This document shows positions 23,723-31,096 of a stretch of 32,687 nucleotides of DNA, piece by piece. Below the pieces are notes generated by a model. It saw only the letters and a program-made list of their open reading frames with translations, did not search any database and had not been told where the DNA came from. The stretch spans positions 1 to 32,687 of the forward strand of contig JBJYWI010000024.1 in assembly GCA_046259385.1 (NCBI GenBank), in the 5' to 3' direction. The stretch's first letter is position 1; every line of letters starts with the position of its first letter. The DNA is from CAVWDI01 sp046259385 (GTDB lineage: Bacteria > Chloroflexota > Anaerolineae > Anaerolineales > UBA4823). The translations under genes were made by a program, and so were the position numbers.

Positions 23723-24715
23723 TTAATAGTAAACCCGTAAATCCATGCCTTCATACAGGCTGGCGACCTCTTCAGCGTACCCGTTGAACATCAGGGTCGG
23801 GCGGCGATCCCTTTCGCCTATCCGGCGCTCGCTTGCTTGCGACCACCTGGGGTGCGAGACTTCCGGATTGACGTTTGCATAAAATCCATATTCATTAGGA
23901 GCGATCGTCGACCACAGGGTGTCCGGCTCTTCAGCGACGAGTTCGATCTCGATGATCGATTTAATGCTCTTGAACCCGTATTTCCAGGGAACCACCAGCC
24001 GGATCGGGGCGCCGTTCTGGTTCGGCAATGGTTTTCCGTACAATCCGGTCGCCAAGATTGCCAGGTCGTGCATGGCTTCATCCATCCGAAGGCCTTCCTG
24101 GTAAGGCCACGGGTACAGGCGGTTGTTTGTTCCGGGCATCTGGTCGTGGTCCACGATCGTTTCAAAGCGGACGTATTTTGCAGATGAAAGGGGTTGGACT
24201 TCTTTCAGCAGCCTTGAAATGGGAAATCCCAGCCAGGGGATGACCATCGACCAGCCTTCCACGCAGCGCAAACGGTAGATGCGCTCTTCCTGCTCGAATT
24301 TTAACAGTTCCTCCATCCCAAATGTGCGGGGATTATCAACCAGACCGTGCACCCTGACCTCCCAAGGCGATGAGATAAAGTCTTTTGCCAGGCTTGCGAC
24401 CCGGGTTTTATCGGTTGTAAATTCGTAAAAGTTATTGAAGTTGGCGATCTCTTCAAAGGTATTTATATTTTCGCCGAGTTCGTCCACTGCCATGCTGCTG
24501 CTTGGTTCGATATTGTCAGGGGGGGAGGCGGCAGGCGTGTCCACAGCTGCAGTTCCCGGTGTGTTCCCTTTTCTGGGGGCACAGGCTGCAAGCAAAGCGC
24601 TTGCACCAGCAATCCCCATTGCCTTTAGGAAACTGCGTCGGTTCAGGTAGACATGCTCGGGGGTGATTTCGGACGGTTTTAGTGGGACCGATTTATAGAT
24701 TTTTGAGTTTGACAT
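23723..24715 (-). CDS. msrP: MsrP, molybdenum-dependent protein-methionine-sulfoxide reductase
   Basis: This enzyme repairs oxidised methionines in extracytoplasmic proteins. It is a sulfite-oxidase-fold molybdopterin protein of 330 residues. The N-terminus has a twin-arginine signal, NRRSFLKAMG (Arg26-Arg27). LLAAC (Cys45) follows, so it may be lipid-anchored after Tat export, unlike soluble E. coli MsrP. The molybdenum-ligating cysteine is Cys151 in YRLRCVEGWSMVIPW. The cofactor-binding PWKYGFKSIKSI lies near 243-254. I start at the ATG at 24715; the longer frame adds 18 residues before the signal. It has its own candidate promoter and lies downstream of the sensor kinase. Confidence 0.94.
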   Translation of the reverse strand: MSNSKIYKSVPLKPSEITPEHVYLNRRSFLKAMGIAGASALLAACAPRKGNTPGTAAVDTPAASPPDNIEPSSSMAVDELGENINTFEEIANFNNFYEFTTDKTRVASLAKDFISSPWEVRVHGLVDNPRTFGMEELLKFEQEERIYRLRCVEGWSMVIPWLGFPISRLLKEVQPLSSAKYVRFETIVDHDQMPGTNNRLYPWPYQEGLRMDEAMHDLAILATGLYGKPLPNQNGAPIRLVVPWKYGFKSIKSIIEIELVAEEPDTLWSTIAPNEYGFYANVNPEVSHPRWSQASERRIGERDRRPTLMFNGYAEEVASLYEGMDLRVYY

Positions 24716-24720
24716 CTTGT

Positions 24721-24798
24721 TTACACCTGTAATGAATTTATACCAGCGGTTGATTTTATTGCGTAGCAACGATTTAGTTTAATCCTAAAAGCTTACAT
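24721..24798 (-). promoter_or_regulatory. msrP control region with TTACA/TGTAA motifs
   Basis: On the minus strand, TGG followed by TATAAA (24742-24737) makes an extended -10. TTACA-cc-TGTAA (24721-24732) forms an inverted repeat near the expected start. AAAGCTTACAT at 24788-24798 reads ATGTAAGCTTT on the minus strand. The same 11-mer occurs at 26910-26920 beside the regulator gene. Confidence 0.5.
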
Positions 24799-24836
24799 AT
24801 TTATTACGTCCATATAAGAAAATGATTGTTTTTGCT

Positions 24837-26093
24837 TCAACTGGACCGGCTTTTTGGAAGGGTGAAGGTAAATTTTGTCCCTTTAGCGGGTTCGCTTTCC
24901 ACCCGGATCGTGCCGCTGTGAGCTCTGACAATCCCGCGGGCGATCGCCAGCCCGAGACCGGCGCCGCCGGTGACCCGGCTGCGCGATTTTTCGCCCCGGT
25001 AAAACCGCTCGAAAATCAAGGGCAGATCCTTTGATTCAATCCCCTCGCCGGTATCGCTGACCTCAACCAGGATATCAGAGCCTGATAAACCAGCCCGAAC
25101 AAAAACTTTTCCGTTGGCTGGCGTGAACCTGAGGGCATTTGAGACCAGATTGTTTAATACCCTGCCGATCCGCTGGGCATCCATCCAGACCGGGTCCACC
25201 TCCGGCGATACACTTCCGCCAAGGTCAACCTCCTTGCTCTGTGCAGCTTCTGAAAAGCTTTCAAGCGTATCGGAGATCAGGTCTGCGAGTGAGTTATCTG
25301 CAAGGTCAAGCTGCAAGCCGCCCGCATCCAACTGGGCCATTTGAAACAAATCGTCGATAAGGACTGAGAGTGATTCGGTATCCCGTTTGGCTGACCGCAG
25401 GTAGCGCTGGGTGGTTTCGGGATCCTCGACCACACCATCCGCGAGGGCTTCAATGACCGCCCGGATGGAAGCGAGCGGGGTCTGCAAATCATGGCTTACC
25501 CAGGCGATCAGATCGCGCCGCAGTTGTTCGACCTGTTTGCGCTGGCGGTCAGCCTCTTCCAGTTTGTCAGCCATCTGGTTGAAAGTTCCGGCAAGCTGGG
25601 CGATTTCATCCCTGCCGGTGACTGGGAGGCGGGTTTCCAGTTCGCCCTCGCTGATCGAATGGGCAGCTGTCTCAACCTGGTGCAGCCTTTCAGTCAGCGC
25701 GCTGGCGAAGAAATAGCCGATCACAATTGCAATACCGCCTGCGTAGACAAGCAGAATGGTCGCCAGAAGCAAATCGTGCGAACTGGCGAACATCAGCCTG
25801 GCGGTCAACCAGATATTAATGAAGGTCAGCACGCCTGAGAGCACATAAATCCCCAGTAAAGTAAAACGGATAGTGGGCGAGCGGTGCAGCCATCCCAGGC
25901 GGTATGCGCCGTAACTGGCTAGAGCAGACAATACCGCGGTAATACCCAGGAAAACCGCCATCAAACCCATCTCGGTCATGGGCGGATTCATCAGGATGTA
26001 AAAAGCCCCCAGCGAGAATGCCAGGATCGCAAGGATGCCGATGATAAGCCGGACCGGCAATGGAAAATGTCGGGGACTGATAGACTGGTTCAT
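24837..26093 (-). CDS. Sensor histidine kinase
   Basis: This is a membrane two-component kinase of 418 residues. Four hydrophobic helices (about 13-33, 42-63, 75-97, 107-130) are joined by short loops, so there is no extracytoplasmic sensor domain. A HAMP domain follows (about 131-185). The phosphorylated His201 is in WVSHDLQTPLASI. The ATPase domain has the N box NNLVSNA (314-320), G1 DTGEG (347-351) and the Gly-rich GGAGLGLAIA. AAAGG lies before the ATG. The gene follows its response regulator by 39 nt. Sensing probably occurs in the membrane. Confidence 0.92.
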   Translation of the reverse strand: MNQSISPRHFPLPVRLIIGILAILAFSLGAFYILMNPPMTEMGLMAVFLGITAVLSALASYGAYRLGWLHRSPTIRFTLLGIYVLSGVLTFINIWLTARLMFASSHDLLLATILLVYAGGIAIVIGYFFASALTERLHQVETAAHSISEGELETRLPVTGRDEIAQLAGTFNQMADKLEEADRQRKQVEQLRRDLIAWVSHDLQTPLASIRAVIEALADGVVEDPETTQRYLRSAKRDTESLSVLIDDLFQMAQLDAGGLQLDLADNSLADLISDTLESFSEAAQSKEVDLGGSVSPEVDPVWMDAQRIGRVLNNLVSNALRFTPANGKVFVRAGLSGSDILVEVSDTGEGIESKDLPLIFERFYRGEKSRSRVTGGAGLGLAIARGIVRAHSGTIRVESEPAKGTKFTFTLPKSRSS

Positions 26094-26132
26094 GATTTAA
26101 CCTTTCGGGAATAACTACGGAATTAACCGGAT

Positions 26133-26834
26133 TCAGGGTTCAAATTTGTAACCGACACCCCATACAGTCTGGATTCGGTCGGGATTGGAAGGGTCGCTTT
26201 CAATTTTTTCACGCAGCCGGCGGATGTGCACGGTCACAGTACTGGGATCAATATAATCAGAACGACCCCATATGCGGTCAAGCAGCTGAACCCGGGTGTA
26301 AACCTGTCTCGAGTGACTTGCCAGCAGCCATAATAAATCGAATTCCTTGGCGGTGAGAGTGAGTTCTTCCCCATCCACGGATACGATCCGGGTCAGGGGA
26401 TCGATCTGCAGATTGTGAAAAATCAAAGCCTGGTCATCCTGGCTTTCGGTCTTAGGTTGTGTCCGGCGCAGAACCGCCCGGACCCTGCTGACCAGTTCCT
26501 GGGGGCTGAAGGGTTTAACGACATAGTCATCCGCTCCCATCTCAAGGCCGGCAATGCGGTCGGCCTCCTCCCGGCGGGCGGTTAGCATGATGATCGGCAC
26601 GTCGCTGCGGTCGCGCAGCCAGCGAGTGATTTCCAACCCGTCCACTTTTGGCAGCATTAAGTCCAGGACGATTAAATCCGGCAACTGTGCTTTGAGTATT
26701 TCCAGCGCGCTTTCCCCATCCCGCGCTATGACTACCTTAAATCCAGCCCGGCGCAGGTACAGCGATACCACATCAGCGATAGAAGGTTCGTCCTCAATGA
26801 TATAAATAAGCGTTCCATCCATTGCTTGTATCAT
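26133..26834 (-). CDS. OmpR/PhoB-family response regulator
   Basis: This is a DNA-binding response regulator of 233 residues. The receiver domain (8-125) has acidic pocket EDE (14-16), phospho-acceptor Asp58 in LIVLDLMLPKVDG, Thr in MLTAR and Lys107 in VVKPFS. The C-terminal winged helix (about 138-230) has LTLTAKEFDLLWLLA, VTVHIRRLREKIE and the terminal VWGVGYKFEP. A start at the ATG at 26822 is equally possible; neither has a clear ribosome site. It diverges from the redoxin lipoprotein gene. The intervening DNA carries repeated motifs suited to this regulator type. Confidence 0.93.
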   Translation of the reverse strand: MIQAMDGTLIYIIEDEPSIADVVSLYLRRAGFKVVIARDGESALEILKAQLPDLIVLDLMLPKVDGLEITRWLRDRSDVPIIMLTARREEADRIAGLEMGADDYVVKPFSPQELVSRVRAVLRRTQPKTESQDDQALIFHNLQIDPLTRIVSVDGEELTLTAKEFDLLWLLASHSRQVYTRVQLLDRIWGRSDYIDPSTVTVHIRRLREKIESDPSNPDRIQTVWGVGYKFEP

Positions 26835-26868
26835 ACCAATCTTTATCGCCTTTTGGGGCGAAACCGGG

Positions 26869-26938
26869 TTACAAAATCATTACAATGATGTTTTTATAAG
26901 TTAATAAAAATGTAAGCTTTGCACAAACGTGCTGTAAG
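26869..26938. promoter_or_regulatory. Candidate response-regulator binding sites
   Basis: TTACA occurs at 26869 and 26880, exactly 11 bp apart. TGTAAG occurs at 26911 and 26933, exactly 22 bp apart. OmpR/PhoB proteins bind tandem repeats spaced by one helical turn of about 11 bp. The two pairs face opposite ways between the divergent genes at 26834 and 27025. Promoter hexamers themselves are not clear. Confidence 0.5.
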
Positions 26939-27024
26939 GAAACCCTGGAAGAATTACGCAGGGATATTTGCGTTTAAGTAAGAATCCATTTCATTAAGCG
27001 TCTGCAAACTTACTGGAGGTTATT

Positions 27025-27792
27025 GTGTTAAAAACGAAAACAATCTTCGCATTTATTTTATTGGGCTCGCTTATCCTTGCTGCATGCGCGAGCACCTCGC
27101 AAACCACGGATATGCCGGCTGATAATGCTTCTTCCGGATCCAAACCGAATGCCGCCCCGATGATGGAGCAAACCGAGATGGAAGAGATGGAGAGCTCTGA
27201 TCCCATGCCTGAGCTGGAAAACCCGGGAGAAATAATGGGCGAACATCAAGGTCAGGAGATGGCTGCTGATATTGGCATAGAGGTAAAAAGTGATTCCGCT
27301 GCCCAGGAGAATATGCCCGCAACTGAAGAAATGGCTGCACTGCCGGCGTTTTTTGAAGCAGCCCTGATCCACCCTGTTACCGGAGAACAGTTTGTGATAA
27401 AGGACCAGCTGGGCAAAGTAATCCTAGTTGAAAACATGGCGATGTGGTGCTCAACTTGTTTGCGCCAGCAGAAGGAGGTCAAGCTGCTCCGCGAAACCCT
27501 GGGCGATCGCGAAGATTTTGTCAGCCTGGGTCTGGATATCGATCCGAATGAAAACGCCGCTGACTTGCAGGTTTATCTTGAGAACAACGGGTTCGACTGG
27601 TTATATGCCGTCGCACCACCGGATGCTTTGCGCGAGATCGATCAGCTTCTGGGAACGCAGTACTTAAACCCTCCCTCGGCGCCGATGTTTATCATCGACC
27701 GGGGCGGAGCAATTCACATGCTTCCCTTTGGCGTAAAGAGCGCCGCAGACCTGCAGGCTGCCCTGGAGCCATTTCTCAACGAGGGTATGTAA
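27025..27792 (+). CDS. Methionine-rich thioredoxin-fold lipoprotein
   Basis: This is an extracytoplasmic lipoprotein of 255 residues. The signal peptide ends in LAAC with Cys21. A linker (about 22-105) is very rich in Met, Glu and Pro, with ten methionines between residues 30 and 103. The C-terminal domain is thioredoxin/TlpA-like, with active site WCSTC (Cys142, Cys145) and the cis-proline loop PPSAPMFIID. The start is GTG, with GGAGG (27015-27019) 5 nt upstream. A ccdA-type gene follows after 92 nt and would supply its electrons. It may reduce envelope disulfides; the Met-rich linker may bind metal or absorb oxidants (inference). Confidence 0.85.
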   Translation: MLKTKTIFAFILLGSLILAACASTSQTTDMPADNASSGSKPNAAPMMEQTEMEEMESSDPMPELENPGEIMGEHQGQEMAADIGIEVKSDSAAQENMPATEEMAALPAFFEAALIHPVTGEQFVIKDQLGKVILVENMAMWCSTCLRQQKEVKLLRETLGDREDFVSLGLDIDPNENAADLQVYLENNGFDWLYAVAPPDALREIDQLLGTQYLNPPSAPMFIIDRGGAIHMLPFGVKSAADLQAALEPFLNEGM

Positions 27793-27884
27793 ATCACGTG
27801 CTGCAAGAAATCGCCATTACTCATTGTCGCCTAGACCGCAGTTAAGAGCATATATACAAATCGGCAGGACGGTTATAAATCAAC

Positions 27885-28559
27885 ATGACACTTGAAGCAA
27901 TAGTCACTTCCTTAACCCTGGGGTTGGCCGCCTCAGCCAGCCCCTGCATTATTCCACTCTACCCCGGATTTCTTGCCTATCTAAGCGGCGGGCAGGAGGC
28001 TCTATCAGGTAAACGCGGCCGTTACTACCTCGGTTTTTTTGTGCTGGCAGGCGTTCTGGTAATGATGCTGGTCCTGGGCGCAGTCATCGCTGCATTGTCC
28101 ATTTCCGTCGGAAAGGCGCTGACTGTGATCATCCCGCTGGCGGATATAGCGATTATCGGCTTGGGGATACTGCTGCTGGCGAATATAAACCCGTTCAAGA
28201 GGCTCCCCCAGATCAAGGTGCCTTTGCTCTCAAATCCTTATGTTAACGCGTTTGTGTACGGGTTGCTCTACGGTCCGATCGCCCTGCCGTGCTCGGGGCC
28301 TCTGGTTGTGGCGATATTTGCACTTTCGTTTACGGCTGAGGAGTTCCTCGGCAAGTTGTGGGTTTTCCTTTGGTTCGGGATTGGTTTCGGGCTGCCGCTT
28401 TTCCTGCTGTCATTTTTGTCCGGCGCTTCCCAGCGCTGGATCACGCGCATCTTTGCCCAGCATTCGCGGGCGATCAACGCAGCCGCTGGTTTGCTGTTAA
28501 TCGCGGTGGGGATATATGACCTGGCGGTTAACTGGGAAAATATCAGATTGTTTCTATGA
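27885..28559 (+). CDS. ccdA: CcdA/DsbD-type transmembrane thiol-electron transporter
   Basis: This membrane protein carries reducing power from cytoplasmic thioredoxin to extracytoplasmic thiol proteins. It has 224 residues and about six helices. The paired redox cysteines are Cys21 in SASPCIIPLYPGFL and Cys136 in PIALPCSGPLV, both next to the conserved prolines. No cytochrome c maturation genes lie nearby, so the neighbouring thioredoxin-fold lipoprotein is the likely partner. The ribosome site is weak (AGGACGG, rather far upstream). Confidence 0.9.
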   Translation: MTLEAIVTSLTLGLAASASPCIIPLYPGFLAYLSGGQEALSGKRGRYYLGFFVLAGVLVMMLVLGAVIAALSISVGKALTVIIPLADIAIIGLGILLLANINPFKRLPQIKVPLLSNPYVNAFVYGLLYGPIALPCSGPLVVAIFALSFTAEEFLGKLWVFLWFGIGFGLPLFLLSFLSGASQRWITRIFAQHSRAINAAAGLLLIAVGIYDLAVNWENIRLFL

Positions 28560-28633
28560 CTTGACGAATACGAATGCCGAAAGATGTAGAAATTATTGCA
28601 GCATATCCATAAAATCAAGGCGGACAACTATAG

Positions 28634-29287
28634 TCAGCCAACCTTATCTTGTCCATATATTTTTGTGTAGCGGTGATGCAGCTTTTCCACATCTTCCTGG
28701 GGTATAACATCGGGAGTGCCAATTTGCATCGCCATCCAGACGGTGGCGGCTACATCTTCAGTCATCACCGCAGCTTTGACTGCCTCTGCTGCATTTTTAC
28801 CGATGGTGAATACGCCATGATTCTTGAGCAACACTGCAGGGGAATCAGCGATGCTCTCGACGACCACTTTGCCGATGGCTTCGTCACCTATCAGAGCGAA
28901 CCCACCGCAGGGGATTTCACCTCCGAACTCATCTCCCATGGCAGTTAAAACGCAGGGAATCGGCTTCCCTACCGCAGCAAATGCAGTGGCGTAGCGTGAG
29001 TGTGTGTGGACTATTCCGCCAACATCCGGGCGATGTGTGTAGATATAGAGATGGCTGTAAGCATCTGATGAAGGCTTAAAATCCCCTTCAACAACTTCGC
29101 CAGCCATATCCATTACAACCATATGTTCACGTCTCATCTCCTCATAGCGGATGCCGCTGGCTTTGATGACTATTAATCGCGTTTCCTCGTCCCGCGCGGA
29201 GATATTCCCGCTCGTCCACGCTACCAGATTGTTTTTAGGCAATTCAAGATGAAGTTGAACAAGCTCTTCTTTTAATTTTTCGAGCAT
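28634..29287 (-). CDS. araD: L-ribulose-5-phosphate 4-epimerase
   Basis: This enzyme converts L-ribulose-5-phosphate to D-xylulose-5-phosphate, the last step of arabinose entry to the pentose phosphate pathway. It is a class II aldolase-fold zinc enzyme of 217 residues. Seen are TSGNIS (25-30), SSDAYSHLYIYTHRPD, the zinc motif HTHS (His94, His96), the third histidine in LLKNHG (His157) and the C-terminal HHRYTKIYGQ typical of AraD. GGAG precedes the ATG. It is the last gene of the ara cassette. Confidence 0.94.
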   Translation of the reverse strand: MLEKLKEELVQLHLELPKNNLVAWTSGNISARDEETRLIVIKASGIRYEEMRREHMVVMDMAGEVVEGDFKPSSDAYSHLYIYTHRPDVGGIVHTHSRYATAFAAVGKPIPCVLTAMGDEFGGEIPCGGFALIGDEAIGKVVVESIADSPAVLLKNHGVFTIGKNAAEAVKAAVMTEDVAATVWMAMQIGTPDVIPQEDVEKLHHRYTKIYGQDKVG

Positions 29288-29323
29288 TTTTGTCTCCAGA
29301 GATTCGATAACTGGCGTGGGGAT

Positions 29324-29359
29324 AATTGGGGGCTGTATGATCGCGGTCAGCCCCCAATT
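29324..29359 (-). repeat. 12-bp perfect inverted repeat between araB and araD
   Basis: AATTGGGGGCTG (29324-29335) and CAGCCCCCAATT (29348-29359) form a GC-rich hairpin with a 12-nt loop. It begins 2 nt after the araB stop. No U run follows on the minus strand. It may protect the upstream mRNA end or lower araD expression. Confidence 0.65.
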
Positions 29360-29361
29360 CC

Positions 29362-30975
29362 CTACCCATCTAACTCGCTCAGCCCATCCACAGCAGCTCT
29401 TTCGATGGCGAGTCCTTTTTTATAGCGTTCCATGAATTCCGCAAACCCATCAAGATCCGCTTGATTGGGCGCAATCGTCGATCCTTTTTCTCCCGCAAAG
29501 ACCTTGTTGGAGAGGTAATCTTCCAGGGGTTCATTTTCTTTCTTGCGGATCATATAGTATGCAAGCAATGCAATCCCCCAGGCGCCCCCTTCGCCTGCGG
29601 TCTCCAAAACGGACACGGGGACATTCAAGGCTGCAGCCATGATCTTTTGACCCACTTCCTTTGTTTTAAAGAAACCGCCGTGACCGAGGATCTGATCAAT
29701 CTTGACCTGCTCCTGTTCAAACAGAATGTCCATTCCGATCTTCAATGTCGCGAGCGCTGAGAAGAGGTGCACACGCATGAAGTTAGAAAGTGTAAAACGG
29801 CTTTTAGGTGACCGAACGAACAAAGGTCGACCCTCTTCAAAACCTGTGATGGGCTCGCCCGAGAAATAATTGTAGGTAAGGAGTCCGCCGCAGTCAGGGT
29901 CGCCCGTGAGCGCCTCCTTGTAGAGCATTTCAAAAAGCTCGGATTCCTTCATCTCCACACCCAGCGCATTGGTGAACTCCTGGAACAAATCGATCCATGC
30001 ATTGAGATCAGATGTGCAGTTATTGCTATGCACCATTGCCACAGGCAAGCCTGTGGGCGTGGTTACCATATCAATCTCTGGGTATACCTTTGATAAATCC
30101 CTCTCGAGAACGATCATGGCGAATACGGAAGTTCCTGCGGAAACATTGCCTGTTCGTTCGGCAACGCTGTTGGTTGCGACCATACCTGTTTCTGCATCAC
30201 CTTCCGGCGGACAGATTGGGATGCCCGCTTGCAGTTCTCCGCTGGGATCAAGAAGTCTTGCGCCTTCTTCGGTAAGCACACCAGCAGAATCTCCTGCTAA
30301 AAGAACCTTCGGCAGAATATCTTGGAGTTTCCACGGGATGTTTACCGATTTAATTTGTTTGTTAAACAGCTCGATCTTGCGCGTGTCGTAGTCATTGGTC
30401 TTGCTATCGAGGGGGAACATTCCTGATCCTTCGCCAATGCCCAGCACTTTTTCTCCGGTCAGTTTCCAATGGACATAACCCGCTAAAGTTGTCTGAAAGT
30501 GAATATCTTTAATATGAGATTCCTGGTTCAATATCGCCTGGTGGAGATGGGCAATGCTCCAGCGTTGAGGAATATTGAATTCAAACAGATCCATGAGTAT
30601 TTCTGACGCTTGACCGGTCATGGTGTTTCGCCATGTTCGAAATGGGACGAGTAAATTTCCATCCTTATCGAAGGCCAGATAGCCGTGCATCATGGCGCTA
30701 AATCCAATGGCGCCAATTCTCTTAAGATGAATGTTGAATTGTTTATAAACCTCGTTGTTGAGGTTTCGATAGCTTTCCTGCAAGCCGGTCCAGATATCTT
30801 CGAGAGTGTATGTCCAGATGCCGTTTTCGTACCGGTTTTCCCACTCAAAACTTCCCGAGGCGATAGGCGTAAAGTCCTCGCCGATCAGGACCGCTTTTAT
30901 GCGCGTCGAGCCAAATTCGATACCAAGAGCGGTGTTCCCGGTCTCAATTCCTTTTTGGATATCGGTTTGATCCAT
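29362..30975 (-). CDS. araB: Ribulokinase-type FGGY sugar kinase
   Basis: This ATP-dependent kinase should phosphorylate L-ribulose. It is a 537-residue FGGY-family protein. The N-terminal phosphate loop is LGIEFGSTRIKAVLI. Others seen are GFSAMMHGYLAFD, TGNVSAGTSVFAMI and the C-terminal GHGGFFKT followed by AGEGGAWGIALLA. It is closer to the FGGY type found in ara clusters of Gram-positive and Chloroflexota-like bacteria than to E. coli AraB (inferred from overall feel). The substrate is assigned from its place between araA and araD. GGAG lies 6 nt before the ATG. Confidence 0.88.
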   Translation of the reverse strand: MDQTDIQKGIETGNTALGIEFGSTRIKAVLIGEDFTPIASGSFEWENRYENGIWTYTLEDIWTGLQESYRNLNNEVYKQFNIHLKRIGAIGFSAMMHGYLAFDKDGNLLVPFRTWRNTMTGQASEILMDLFEFNIPQRWSIAHLHQAILNQESHIKDIHFQTTLAGYVHWKLTGEKVLGIGEGSGMFPLDSKTNDYDTRKIELFNKQIKSVNIPWKLQDILPKVLLAGDSAGVLTEEGARLLDPSGELQAGIPICPPEGDAETGMVATNSVAERTGNVSAGTSVFAMIVLERDLSKVYPEIDMVTTPTGLPVAMVHSNNCTSDLNAWIDLFQEFTNALGVEMKESELFEMLYKEALTGDPDCGGLLTYNYFSGEPITGFEEGRPLFVRSPKSRFTLSNFMRVHLFSALATLKIGMDILFEQEQVKIDQILGHGGFFKTKEVGQKIMAAALNVPVSVLETAGEGGAWGIALLAYYMIRKKENEPLEDYLSNKVFAGEKGSTIAPNQADLDGFAEFMERYKKGLAIERAAVDGLSELDG

Positions 30976-31096
30976 GTCCGTCTCCTTTGATTTAGGGTCG
31001 TTTTTTCAAAAATTTCTCTTTAATAAAAGATGTTGCCGCTGAATTTTCATGATGGCGCAGAACCCAATACTGAAAGGCTGTAAAATTTTCATTTAT

